Of a stretch of DNA of 64,000 nucleotides, positions 47,340 through 56,325 are shown piece by piece. The DNA comes from Chthonomonadia bacterium (GTDB lineage Bacteria; Armatimonadota; HRBIN16). The position numbers were made by a program, and so were the translations under genes. A model generated the notes under the pieces. That model was not told where the DNA came from and searched no databases. It saw only the letters and a program-made list of their open reading frames with translations. The stretch's first letter is position 1; the number at the start of each line of letters is the position of its first letter. The stretch is from positions 149,594 through 213,593 of the forward strand of contig JABUFA010000001.1 of assembly GCA_013314755.1 (NCBI GenBank), in the 5' to 3' direction.

Positions 47340-49391
47340 GTGTTAGGGCAGGTCTCATTGGCTAACACGTTTGGGGACTCGTTGAAAAAGCTCTCACCTG
47401 CCGAGCAGAAGGCGGTAAAGCTCACCGTCTTCGACTTCTTCGAGAACCCTGCCTCGCCCGGACACTCGCTCCATCAGGTAGACAAAGCCCCCTGGCCCCA
47501 CTGGTGGTCCCTGCGCGTGAATGACGACCTGCGCATTATCCTCGCACATCAGGCAGATTCTTATGTTCTGTGTTATGTGGGCCATCATGACGAGGCGTAT
47601 CGCTGGGCGCAACGTCGCCGGTTTGAGCAGGATATTACCGGAACACTGCGCGTCGTGCTGATAGAGGAGGAGATACAACACGTTATCCAGACGGTGGAAG
47701 TCAACGCTCCTCTGAGCCGTTATGATAGAGAGTATCTCATGCGCATTGGTATTCCCGCTTCGTGGGTGGATTATGTTCGGCACGCTTCCGAAGAAGACCT
47801 TATTGAACTCATTGACGAGTTCCCTGAAGAGGTCTGGGAGCGTGTGGAGGAACTGCTGAAGGGCAACGTGGTGAAGATTCCGGAGCGTATCGCCGTGGAA
47901 AACCCTCTGCACCACCCCGACAGTCGGCGTCGCTTCTGGACGCCAGCCAGTTTGGAAGAGCTTAAGCGGTCGCTGGACATGCCCTGGGAAAAGTGGCTGG
48001 TGTACCTTCATCCCCTGCAACGTGAGGCGGTGGAGGCACATTACAGCGGACCGGCACGTGTGTCGGGAGGCGCGGGCACCGGCAAGACGGTGGTGGCAGT
48101 ACATCGGACGGCGGAGCTTTCGCGTCGCTATCCCGGTGAGCGCATCCTGCTAACCACCTTCAGCCGTACGCTGGCTCAGCACCTCCGCCATCACCTGCAG
48201 CTGCTGATGGGCAGTGTGCACCCCAGAGTGACAGTGGCAAACTTGCATTCTCTGGCGCGCGGCTGGTGCTCACATCTCTATGGCGACAGATTCACCATTG
48301 CCGAGGACCAGCAGGTGGCTCAGCAACTGGAGTGGCTCCGGCTGGAACTATGCCCATCGTTTTCATCAGGCTTTGTGCGGATGGAGTGGGAGCGGGTGAT
48401 TGAGCCGTGGAACATCCGAACTTTGGAACAGTATCTCCACACTCAGCGGATAGGGCGCAAAGCCCCCCTGCGGACAGAAGATAGGCAAAAGCTGTGGCAG
48501 GTGTTTGAGGCGTTGTGGCGGTGGCTGGAGGGGAACAGCCTGTTGACGTGGAGCATGTTGTGCTATAGGCTGGTGGACGACGCGGACCTGCTACCAAAGT
48601 ATCGGTGTATCGTTGTTGATGAAGCGCAGGACTTCGGTCCGGCGGAATTGATGCTGATTCGCGCCCTGTGTCCCGAGAACCCGGACGACCTGTTCCTGTG
48701 CGCAGATGCCGAACAGCGTATCTACCGTACGGTCTCACCCTGGTCCACGCTGGGCATCCACACGCGAGGCAGGAGCACCCGTTTGCGCGTGAACTACCGA
48801 ACCACCCGCCAGATCCAGTACTATGCCGAACGCATTCTCCCTGAATACACCGAACAGGGAGACGACCTGCAGGACGAAACGCTCTCCCTGCGCCCCCTGC
48901 CACTACTGCGCGGTGACGACCCGCGAATCCGACCGGCGATTTCGGAAGACAGAGAGGCAGAACTGCTTGCCGAGTGGTTGATACTGCGTGCGCAGGAGGG
49001 CTATCAGCTCGGCGAGATGGGCGTGTTTGCCCGTACACGCAATTACCTGAAAGATTACATCGTGCCAGTGCTGGAAAAATGCGGATTGCCTGTGCACTGG
49101 TTAGACGACCACAGCCTGCCAGACTCTAACCGCGTCAACGTTGGCACGGCGCACAGGGCGAAGGGGCTGGAGTTTAAGGTGGTGGCGGTCGTAGGGGTAT
49201 GCGCCTCCCTGTTTCCCCTGCAATCCGTCCTGAGCGATATCGAAGACCCGGTGGAGCGTATAGAGTTCGAGCGGTTGGAGCGACAGCTGCTTTACGTCGC
49301 CTGCACCCGCGCCCGCGAAAAGCTGTGGGTCAGCTATTGCGGCGTGCCCAGCCCCTACCTGCCCCCAGCGCCGCAGGATAAATCGCCCTGA
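47340..49391 (+). CDS. RelE/ParE-like N-terminal domain fused to a UvrD/Rep-type superfamily 1 helicase
   Basis: N-terminus SLKKLSPAEQKAVKLTVFDFFENPASPGHSLHQVDKAPWPHWWSLRVNDDLRIILAHQADSYVLCYVGHHDEAYRWAQRR. Helicase motifs GGAGTGKTVV, VDEAQDFG, RVNYRTTRQI, NVGTAHRAKGLEFKVVAVVGV, LLYVACTRAREKLWV. Confidence 0.88.
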   Translation: MLGQVSLANTFGDSLKKLSPAEQKAVKLTVFDFFENPASPGHSLHQVDKAPWPHWWSLRVNDDLRIILAHQADSYVLCYVGHHDEAYRWAQRRRFEQDITGTLRVVLIEEEIQHVIQTVEVNAPLSRYDREYLMRIGIPASWVDYVRHASEEDLIELIDEFPEEVWERVEELLKGNVVKIPERIAVENPLHHPDSRRRFWTPASLEELKRSLDMPWEKWLVYLHPLQREAVEAHYSGPARVSGGAGTGKTVVAVHRTAELSRRYPGERILLTTFSRTLAQHLRHHLQLLMGSVHPRVTVANLHSLARGWCSHLYGDRFTIAEDQQVAQQLEWLRLELCPSFSSGFVRMEWERVIEPWNIRTLEQYLHTQRIGRKAPLRTEDRQKLWQVFEALWRWLEGNSLLTWSMLCYRLVDDADLLPKYRCIVVDEAQDFGPAELMLIRALCPENPDDLFLCADAEQRIYRTVSPWSTLGIHTRGRSTRLRVNYRTTRQIQYYAERILPEYTEQGDDLQDETLSLRPLPLLRGDDPRIRPAISEDREAELLAEWLILRAQEGYQLGEMGVFARTRNYLKDYIVPVLEKCGLPVHWLDDHSLPDSNRVNVGTAHRAKGLEFKVVAVVGVCASLFPLQSVLSDIEDPVERIEFERLERQLLYVACTRAREKLWVSYCGVPSPYLPPAPQDKSP

Positions 49392-49417
49392 GAGAAGAAC
49401 TCAAAACACCGAAAGCG

Positions 49418-51688
49418 ATGAATAGAGCTATCACGGGTGTTATAACCACCATACTCAGCCTGCTGGCGGCGTGCGCCCTGGCACAGCCTCTGGTAGAGGT
49501 CGGCGAGCCGTTCGGAAGGCTTCCGCTGGTGGACGAGGTGCTGTGCGGTGACCCGAACGACCCGCACGAGTTTGCCGAATCCGCCCCCGGCGTCTCCTCC
49601 ATAGAGACCATTCTGGGCAAGCGATGCCGGGTTCTGCCCTCCTCGCCCGAGCAGAAGGGCAGTGCATACTTCGCCTATCGCATCGGCAGGGGCAAGGGCT
49701 TGAAACCCGGCGAGGCGTACGTGCTGGCGATAGACTATCCCGAAGATAAACCGCGCACGGTGCACGTGGTGAACCGCGGCTGTGAGGTGTTCCAGGGATT
49801 TCATACGGGCAATGCGCTGGGTGATAGCATGCACGGCTATGTTGCCAGCAATCCCGAATCGCTGAAGCTGCCGCTATCGGGTTCCTATCGCACGTGGCGA
49901 CAGATGTTCTTTCTCTTTGAGCGCTTCTACCCTCTCAAACGCACCCGCGACGACCTGAACCGCCCCGAAGGGCCAGAAGACGGCTTCTGGGTGATTATCC
50001 TGCGTCCCGACCCCGCCGACGACCCCACCTCCGCAGGTCCCGCAGTGCATCGTATCCGCCTGTTCCGGGTGCCGGACGTGCGCAGGCTGTACCTGCCAGT
50101 TCGTTTTCCTCCCGACCCTCTACCCAGGCGATACATCTTCGTGCGTGAAGAGATGGCGGATACCTACGCCGAGTCCACCAATCCCCGACAGGCATCGCCG
50201 GGCGTGGACATGACCCGCTTCTTCGAGTTCAAAGCGCATACCATGCGCTTTCTGGGCATCAACACCTTCTGCAAGGACCTGCTGGAGTTCGGGCACAACC
50301 AGGGCTGGGACGCCGGGGACGACAGCTGGTATGTGCCCTCGCACGACCCGAAGCGCTGGGAGCGCATCCTGCAAATCGCCGCACAGCATGGGCTGACGGT
50401 CCTGCCCTACTACGAATACGCGGGAAGCATGGGATTGAACAGGGTGGTTCAGTGCGCGCCGCTGAAGGGACCGGGACAGCCCTATACCGGCATCTGGTGG
50501 GGCGAACTGTACCACGCCGACGTGACCGACCCGCGCACGCTGGAGGACGCCAAACGCCTGCTGGATGCCACTATTGTGCGTTTCAAGGGGCAGGTGAAGT
50601 TTCTGGGCGCGTGGTTCCGCAACAGGGTGAGCCATATCCCCATCTCGTTCGCGGACGATGTGCTGGCAAGATTCAGCGCAGAGGCAAACGGCGGACAGAA
50701 GGTAACCCGTGAAATGCTGAGGGCGGATAGCAACCTGCTGGAACGCTACCGAAACTGGTGGCTGGGCAAGCGCAAAGATTTCTTCCTCGCTCTGCGGGAC
50801 TATCTGCGCGAGAAGGTATCGCCCGACAGCCTGATATTCTGGACGAACTGGACGGGCGAACCCGGTCCACCACTGGACAGCGGCAAGACGGTGGTGACAG
50901 ACGACATAGACCTGTGGAAGCCGCTATTGCCCCAGTGGTGGCAGGCGGTGAGCCTGGAGGAACTGCTTCGCACCGACCGTTACCTGCGCAGTATCACCCG
51001 CTATCCCGACACCTGGGGAAGCGATGAATGGCAACATGGGGAACCCCGCGCCGACGTGGAGAGCTACCGCGATACCGAAGGAGTGCTGTTTACCTATCCC
51101 TTCCATCGTATCTACTCAGTCTCGCGCCCGGAGGACATGGACGCCTTCCGCACCCGTTCAGGTCTGGCGATGGTGCGCATGTATTCGCTGAACGAACACC
51201 GCGACGGCGGCATCCTCGGCGATTTCCTCTCCGATGTGGAGCGGGTTGGACCGTTCTGCATGGCGGCGGAGGTGCGTGCGATGGCGTTCGGCGACCCCTT
51301 CTATCTGGGCTATCTGGTGGGCAATACGCACTATCACGGCTTCCCCGAATATGTGCGCCGGTTCAACGCTGCTTTTCTCGCTCTGCCTGCCCTGCCCAGC
51401 CGGCGGTTGAAGGACGCCTGTTCAGACCCGGAAGTGGTGGTGCGGATGATTCCCACGCCGGGCAATCGGTTCGGCACCTACGTGGCGATTGCACACATCG
51501 GCTGGCGGGCGAAAAGGGATGTGCGCATTGTCCTGCCTCTCGCCGGCAGAGTGGTAGACGCGGTCAGCGGACGCGAGATAAAACCCATTCGCACCGACGG
51601 GAAAGGAATTGTGCTAAAACTCTCGCTGGACGCCTGCGAACTGCGTGCCCTGCGCATCCTTGCGCCCTCCACCCCACCCAGAAGATAG
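49418..51688 (+). CDS. Large secreted protein of unknown function, possibly a TIM-barrel carbohydrate-active enzyme
   Basis: Signal peptide; 756 aa; FFEFKAHTMRFLGINTFCKDLLEF, HGLTVLPYYEYAGSMG and a C-terminal beta domain (VVDAVSGREIKPIRTDGKGIVLKLS). Confidence 0.55.
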   Translation: MNRAITGVITTILSLLAACALAQPLVEVGEPFGRLPLVDEVLCGDPNDPHEFAESAPGVSSIETILGKRCRVLPSSPEQKGSAYFAYRIGRGKGLKPGEAYVLAIDYPEDKPRTVHVVNRGCEVFQGFHTGNALGDSMHGYVASNPESLKLPLSGSYRTWRQMFFLFERFYPLKRTRDDLNRPEGPEDGFWVIILRPDPADDPTSAGPAVHRIRLFRVPDVRRLYLPVRFPPDPLPRRYIFVREEMADTYAESTNPRQASPGVDMTRFFEFKAHTMRFLGINTFCKDLLEFGHNQGWDAGDDSWYVPSHDPKRWERILQIAAQHGLTVLPYYEYAGSMGLNRVVQCAPLKGPGQPYTGIWWGELYHADVTDPRTLEDAKRLLDATIVRFKGQVKFLGAWFRNRVSHIPISFADDVLARFSAEANGGQKVTREMLRADSNLLERYRNWWLGKRKDFFLALRDYLREKVSPDSLIFWTNWTGEPGPPLDSGKTVVTDDIDLWKPLLPQWWQAVSLEELLRTDRYLRSITRYPDTWGSDEWQHGEPRADVESYRDTEGVLFTYPFHRIYSVSRPEDMDAFRTRSGLAMVRMYSLNEHRDGGILGDFLSDVERVGPFCMAAEVRAMAFGDPFYLGYLVGNTHYHGFPEYVRRFNAAFLALPALPSRRLKDACSDPEVVVRMIPTPGNRFGTYVAIAHIGWRAKRDVRIVLPLAGRVVDAVSGREIKPIRTDGKGIVLKLSLDACELRALRILAPSTPPRR

Positions 51689-51698
51689 GCACGACCGT

Positions 51699-52643
51699 TC
51701 AGCATCCTTCCGGGTGATGCTCAGGCTGGCATGTTATCGCCGTTCCGTCCTCCAGCCTCAGCCAGGTGCGGAAGTCGCGCACACCCTGTTCCAGCTCGAT
51801 CACCCGCGCTCCGCACAGAAAACCCTCTTTGCCATAGCCTCCATATCCGCTTACCCTGCCGTAGCACAGGCGAATGCCGTACAGGTTGCCCCAGTAGTCG
51901 TTGATATGCTCATGCCCCACGAAGGTGCCGACCACCTCGCCTACCTCATGCAAGGCGGCGAAGAAGCCCGTGTTGATTTTGGGAGCGCACACGTCCTCAT
52001 GCTTTTCGCCATAGCAGACCTGCGTGCGCCATACCTCATCGTACTCGGGCAGGGGGATATGAAAAAAGGCGAGCGACGGGATGGTCTTTGCCTCCTCAGG
52101 TGCGATGCCCCATCGCTGGCGAACCTGCTGAGCGGTGCGCACGTACCACCCTATCTGGTCACGGGTAATCCAACCCCACCCGCCGATGTCGGTGGTAGCA
52201 TAGCTGTTGGAATCGATACCCCACAGGAAAGCGGCAGGTCGCTCACCGTTCCTGCTCATGATGGGCAGGACATAGTTGCCCACTCCCGTAACGTTCTTCG
52301 GTCCGCGCCTGCCCACAAAGTGCGGACAGGTCTCCATCACGCGCCACAGCGCATCGCGGCTGAGGGATCCCTCGTCATCGTGGTTGCCCATCACCGCCGT
52401 CCACAGGAGGGAACGCTCCTCTATCGGCTGGACGAGCTGAAGCATTCCCTGCGCCGGGTCATGGCAATCCGCCCCGCCCAGCATATCGCCGGTGAGGAAC
52501 ACCAGGTCGGGCTGTTCGCAATCCAGCACGGCTTGGATCACCTCGCGCGTGCGTCGGTCGCGCTCGTCAAAGTTTGTCCAGTGCGTATCGGTCAATTGCA
52601 CGATTTTGAAGGTGTCCGCACGGAATCGCAGAGTTCTGGACAT
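51699..52643 (-). CDS. Calcineurin-like metallophosphoesterase
   Basis: IVQLTDTHWTNFDERDRRT, LVFLTGDMLGG, AVMGNHDDEGS, FFHIPLPEY, GTFVGHEHINDYWG. Confidence 0.92.
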   Translation of the reverse strand: MSRTLRFRADTFKIVQLTDTHWTNFDERDRRTREVIQAVLDCEQPDLVFLTGDMLGGADCHDPAQGMLQLVQPIEERSLLWTAVMGNHDDEGSLSRDALWRVMETCPHFVGRRGPKNVTGVGNYVLPIMSRNGERPAAFLWGIDSNSYATTDIGGWGWITRDQIGWYVRTAQQVRQRWGIAPEEAKTIPSLAFFHIPLPEYDEVWRTQVCYGEKHEDVCAPKINTGFFAALHEVGEVVGTFVGHEHINDYWGNLYGIRLCYGRVSGYGGYGKEGFLCGARVIELEQGVRDFRTWLRLEDGTAITCQPEHHPEGC

Positions 52644-52726
52644 CGGTTACTCCTTTCGGCATGGGTTCGCCTCTTTCTACGCCGTCTCGGGTAACCACTC
52701 CTGCCGGGAGAGACGTCTAATAGCAC

Positions 52727-53479
52727 GTGATGACAGAAACATCTCAGCACCGACATGCACGACGCAACCTCTGGAGACTCGTCGTGCAGACAGCGCTAGT
52801 GTGGGCAACGGCACAGGTTACGCTCGTGACCCTGCTCACGTGGGGCAGTCGGCGTGAGCGAGCAGTAGTGCTGATGGCGGATGGACTGTTCCTGCTGTGG
52901 TGCGTTCTGGGCGGGTGGCTGATGTGGCGATACCGCGCACCCTTCGCCCGGTGGGTGGGGAAATGGCGGTTGGGCTGGCAGGTGAAGTTCGTTCTGCTCT
53001 GCACGCTCTTTGCGCTGATAGAGGAAGCCGTGACCACCACCATGACCAACCTGGCGCCTCTGTTCGGTGTGCGCGTCGGCGAGGCGTACATCACCGCCTC
53101 CACAAACTATCTGGACGTGGTGCTGGGGCACAGCGTGATCCTGTTCGTGCCGATGTTTGCGGCGTGGGCGTGGATGCTGTCGCGCTGGTCGTTTCACCCC
53201 GTGTCGGTAATGGTGCTGTTCGGGCTGACGGGCACGCTGGCGGAAACGGTTTCGTTCGGCTGGCACAATCTGCTGGGCTGGGGGTTCTGGCTGATGGTGT
53301 ATGGCTTGATGGTGTATCTGCCCGCGTATGCCGTGCGAGACCACGTGGGGAAGCATCCGCCGCGTCCGAAACACTACGTGATGGCGGTACTTCTGCCGTT
53401 CGCGTTCGCGGCGCCGGTGGCAGGCTTGGTCGGATACCTGCATCCGGTGAAGATACACTTCCCGCAAGTGGGGTCTTGA
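52727..53479 (+). CDS. Polytopic membrane protein, unknown function
   Basis: 250 aa with about 6 hydrophobic segments; start codon not certain. Confidence 0.65.
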   Translation: MMTETSQHRHARRNLWRLVVQTALVWATAQVTLVTLLTWGSRRERAVVLMADGLFLLWCVLGGWLMWRYRAPFARWVGKWRLGWQVKFVLLCTLFALIEEAVTTTMTNLAPLFGVRVGEAYITASTNYLDVVLGHSVILFVPMFAAWAWMLSRWSFHPVSVMVLFGLTGTLAETVSFGWHNLLGWGFWLMVYGLMVYLPAYAVRDHVGKHPPRPKHYVMAVLLPFAFAAPVAGLVGYLHPVKIHFPQVGS

Positions 53480-53528
53480 GTATTCAGCATGATTATACTA
53501 CAATACCAATGGTGCGTGGAGATGAAAA

Positions 53529-53882
53529 ATGGAAACCTCTGTTACCGTCAAACAGCAAAAAGCGATACGACAGATTGAGCAACTGTACGATGAGATAGAG
53601 AACGTCGACGAAGTGAGGCGTTTTCTGGAGCGCGATACGTTTCTCGTTGACATTCTTCAAGAAGCTCCCGCCCGGGTTCGGGAGTTTTTCGGGGATGTAC
53701 CAATTGGACTGACGATACACCACGACCCCGAAGAGGGATGGGATGAACTCTTTATCGTCATCAAGTCGCCTTATTCGCCTCACGAGACCTTAATGCGAGA
53801 CGAAGCGTTGTTTCGCGAGTGGTTCGCTTATCGGCTGGGCGGTGCGCAGGGCAAACTGAACATCACTGAGGAGCTGATGTGA
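53529..53882 (+). CDS. Hypothetical protein, first gene of a two-gene cassette
   Basis: 117 aa; ...VREFFGDVPIGLTIHHDPEEGWDELFIVIKSPYSPHETLMRDEALFREWFAYRLGGAQGKLNITEELM; stop overlaps a downstream GTG as GTGA. Confidence 0.65.
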   Translation: METSVTVKQQKAIRQIEQLYDEIENVDEVRRFLERDTFLVDILQEAPARVREFFGDVPIGLTIHHDPEEGWDELFIVIKSPYSPHETLMRDEALFREWFAYRLGGAQGKLNITEELM

Positions 53883-54789
53883 GTTTCGACTGGTCAGAGT
53901 ACATCACCCGCTTGCGAAAGGCGGACAGTTCGGCGGCGAAGAGCACATTGTGCGCCCAGCCCGCGTAATCGCCGAAACGCGCCCGGAAGAAATCGCCGAC
54001 CTGCCAGTACACCCGCTCCGTCAGGCTCCGGCCGTTCAGCTCGGGCAGGTAGTCGCGTCTGGCAATCTGCCACACGTGTGTATCCACCGGTATCGCCTGC
54101 GGCTTGTCCAGCGAGAACAGACACACGCAATCGGCGATTTTGTGCCCTACGCCGGGCAGGGTGGTCAGCGCGTGATGGGCTTCCTCGTAAGAAACCTCTC
54201 GCAGGCGGAACAGCCATTCCTCCCCGCGCTCTGCCAGTTCTCTCGCCGCACGCACCAGCACCCGCGCCCGGTAACCGAACCCCAGCGCGAACAGTTCTTC
54301 CTCCGATGCCTGTGCCAGCGCGTCAACCGATGGAAAGCGATGGTAAACCACCCCGTCCACCTCTGCCAGCGGTTGTCCATAGCGAGCGCACAGGTTGTTC
54401 ACCATGCGGGTAATGCGCGCGATATTGTTGGCGCTGGAGCAGAGAAAGCTGAAGAGGCACTCCACGGGGTCGGTGCGCAACACACGCAAGCCCGGGAAGG
54501 CGGGAGCGACCCTTGCAAAACGGTCATCCGCCCTCTGCCACTGCTGGTACAGCGGCGCGAGGGGGATGTGCAGATGAAAATAGTCGCGCAGGAGGCTGGT
54601 GATGTCGGCGTCCGGGATGCAGTGGTAGAGCACGTCCCGCTCGGTCTGGTGCAGGGTCACCACGTACGAACCGACCACGCCGCGCCATGTGTTCGCGCCG
54701 AGGGGCTTCCAGCGAAAGGACTGCCCGCACACCAGCGTGACATCACAGCGCAATTCTTCCGGCGGTACGTGCAGAGAGCGCCACATCAC
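53863..54789 (-). CDS. 8-oxoguanine DNA glycosylase (OGG1-type)
   Basis: TLVCGQSFRWKPLGANTWRGVV, LFSFLCSSANNIARITRMVNNLCARYG, GFGYRARVLVRAA, LTTLPGVGHKIADCVCLFSLDKPQAIPVDTHVWQIA. Confidence 0.94.
   Translation of the reverse strand: MMWRSLHVPPEELRCDVTLVCGQSFRWKPLGANTWRGVVGSYVVTLHQTERDVLYHCIPDADITSLLRDYFHLHIPLAPLYQQWQRADDRFARVAPAFPGLRVLRTDPVECLFSFLCSSANNIARITRMVNNLCARYGQPLAEVDGVVYHRFPSVDALAQASEEELFALGFGYRARVLVRAARELAERGEEWLFRLREVSYEEAHHALTTLPGVGHKIADCVCLFSLDKPQAIPVDTHVWQIARRDYLPELNGRSLTERVYWQVGDFFRARFGDYAGWAHNVLFAAELSAFRKRVMYSDQSKLTSAPQ
53879..53968 (+). pseudogene. Truncated second gene of the two-gene cassette
   Basis: GTG start overlapping the upstream stop; VSFDWSEYITRLRKADSSAAKSTLCAQPA then TAA. 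The N-terminus MSFDWSEY resembles HEPN-like partner proteins I recall; the remainder reads antisense to ogg. Confidence 0.45.
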
Positions 54790-55481
54790 ACGCCGTCAAT
54801 CTGGTGGGCAGAGTATGCGCCAGCGCGCTCTTCCTCGTGCTCCAGGTGATACGACAGCACCGCCAGCTCCTGCAAGAAAGACACATTGCGCACCGTTACT
54901 CCTTCGGGGACGCGCAGGATGGTTGGCGCAAAGTTCAGGATGGCTTTGACTCCCGCCTCCACCAGCCTGTCGGCGACCTCCTGCGCCGCGCTGGCGGGAA
55001 CGGCAATGATACCGATGCGTGCCCGGATGCGCTCGTTGACCTCTTTGAGCCGATTCACGTCCAGTATCTCGTGGTCCCACAACAGCCTGCCTATTTTGGC
55101 ATAGTTGTTATCAAACACAGCGGCGATAATGAACTTGTGCTCACGCAGTCCGGGATACCCTACCAGCGCAGACCCCAGGTTGCCCGCGCCGACCAACAGC
55201 ATGGGCTGTTCCCTGTGGATTTTGAGGATACGAGCGATTCGCTGATGAAGTTCGCTTACCCGATAGCCAACACCCGGCTTGCCGAATTCGCCGAAATAGG
55301 AGAGGTCTTTGCGGAACTGCGCGGCGTTGATGCCCGTCTGTTTCTCAATCTCGGCGGAGGAGACGGTGTGAACCTTCGCCGCTTCCAGGTCACTGAGCAG
55401 GCGCAGATAGGTTGCCATACGCTCCAGCGTGGGAATGGGTACGCGATGATTGCCCGATTCCGCCTTTTTGCGATTTGTCAT
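54786..55481 (-). CDS. rex: Redox-sensing transcriptional repressor Rex
   Basis: VSSAEIEKQTGINAAQFRKDLSYFGEFGKPGVGYRVSEL, LLVGAGNLGSALVGYPGLREHKFIIAAVFDN. ATG at 55481 preferred. Confidence 0.97.
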   Translation of the reverse strand: MTNRKKAESGNHRVPIPTLERMATYLRLLSDLEAAKVHTVSSAEIEKQTGINAAQFRKDLSYFGEFGKPGVGYRVSELHQRIARILKIHREQPMLLVGAGNLGSALVGYPGLREHKFIIAAVFDNNYAKIGRLLWDHEILDVNRLKEVNERIRARIGIIAVPASAAQEVADRLVEAGVKAILNFAPTILRVPEGVTVRNVSFLQELAVLSYHLEHEEERAGAYSAHQIDGV

Positions 55482-55627
55482 CTTCCCTGGACAACGCTCC
55501 TCTCGTAATGACGCGTTTGTAAATATAGCATAACTAAGCAAAATTATACCTTTTCTCACAAAGTAGGTCAACACGCTTCGTTTCGGATAATCAGTACCCC
55601 TTCTCCTTTTGTGATGGAGTGTTAGGC

Positions 55628-56323
55628 TTATCCGAGCCGTGTATACCTCCACGCTCGCCACAGCCGGTACAGTAAGCCCAGTGCGCCGTCGCTGTAGGCA
55701 ACGGGCACGCGAGGGAGCAGTAGCGGGTCATCCCCAATGCGCACGAGCCCTTTGCGGGTGGTGCAGGCAGATTCGTAACCGCACGCACGCACGGTCTGCA
55801 CTATCTGGTTGTTGAGGTCGCCATATGGATAGCAGAAGGCGAGTATCTCTGCACCGGTCAGCTCCTGCAGGTCATCTTTGCACTGTGCAATCTCTCGCCA
55901 GGCATCTTCCGGCGGCAGGCGGGTCAGGTAAGGGTGGGTGAGGGTGTGTGCGCCGATTTCCCATCCCTGTCGGTGCAGTTCGGCAATCTGCTCGCGATTC
56001 ATGACCCGGTGGCGATGACGGGGCGCCCAGTCGGTTACACCTCCCAGCTTCTGGCTGACGGCAAACACCGTCGCGCGCCACCCGAACCGCTGAAGAATGG
56101 GCAGAGCGTAGTGGTATACGCCGAGCAGGGCGTCGTCGAAGGTGAACACCACCGTGCGGCGGGGGAGACCACCGGTACGCAGGTGTTCCTGCAGTTCGCT
56201 CAGGGTAACGGCGCGAAACCCCATTATCTGAAGCAGACGGCACTGCCTGTACAGAGCCTGCGGCGAAACATTGAGATGGCGTTCTCGCTCGCCCACATTA
56301 TGGTACATCAACACAGGTAGCAT
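55628..56323 (-). CDS. Polysaccharide deacetylase (NodB-type)
   Basis: VLMYHNVGERERHLNVSPQALYRQ, VVFTFDDALLGVYHYALPIL, GWEIGAHTLTHPYLTRL, FCYPYGDLN. Confidence 0.95.
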   Translation of the reverse strand: MLPVLMYHNVGERERHLNVSPQALYRQCRLLQIMGFRAVTLSELQEHLRTGGLPRRTVVFTFDDALLGVYHYALPILQRFGWRATVFAVSQKLGGVTDWAPRHRHRVMNREQIAELHRQGWEIGAHTLTHPYLTRLPPEDAWREIAQCKDDLQELTGAEILAFCYPYGDLNNQIVQTVRACGYESACTTRKGLVRIGDDPLLLPRVPVAYSDGALGLLYRLWRAWRYTRLG

Positions 56324-56325
56324 GT

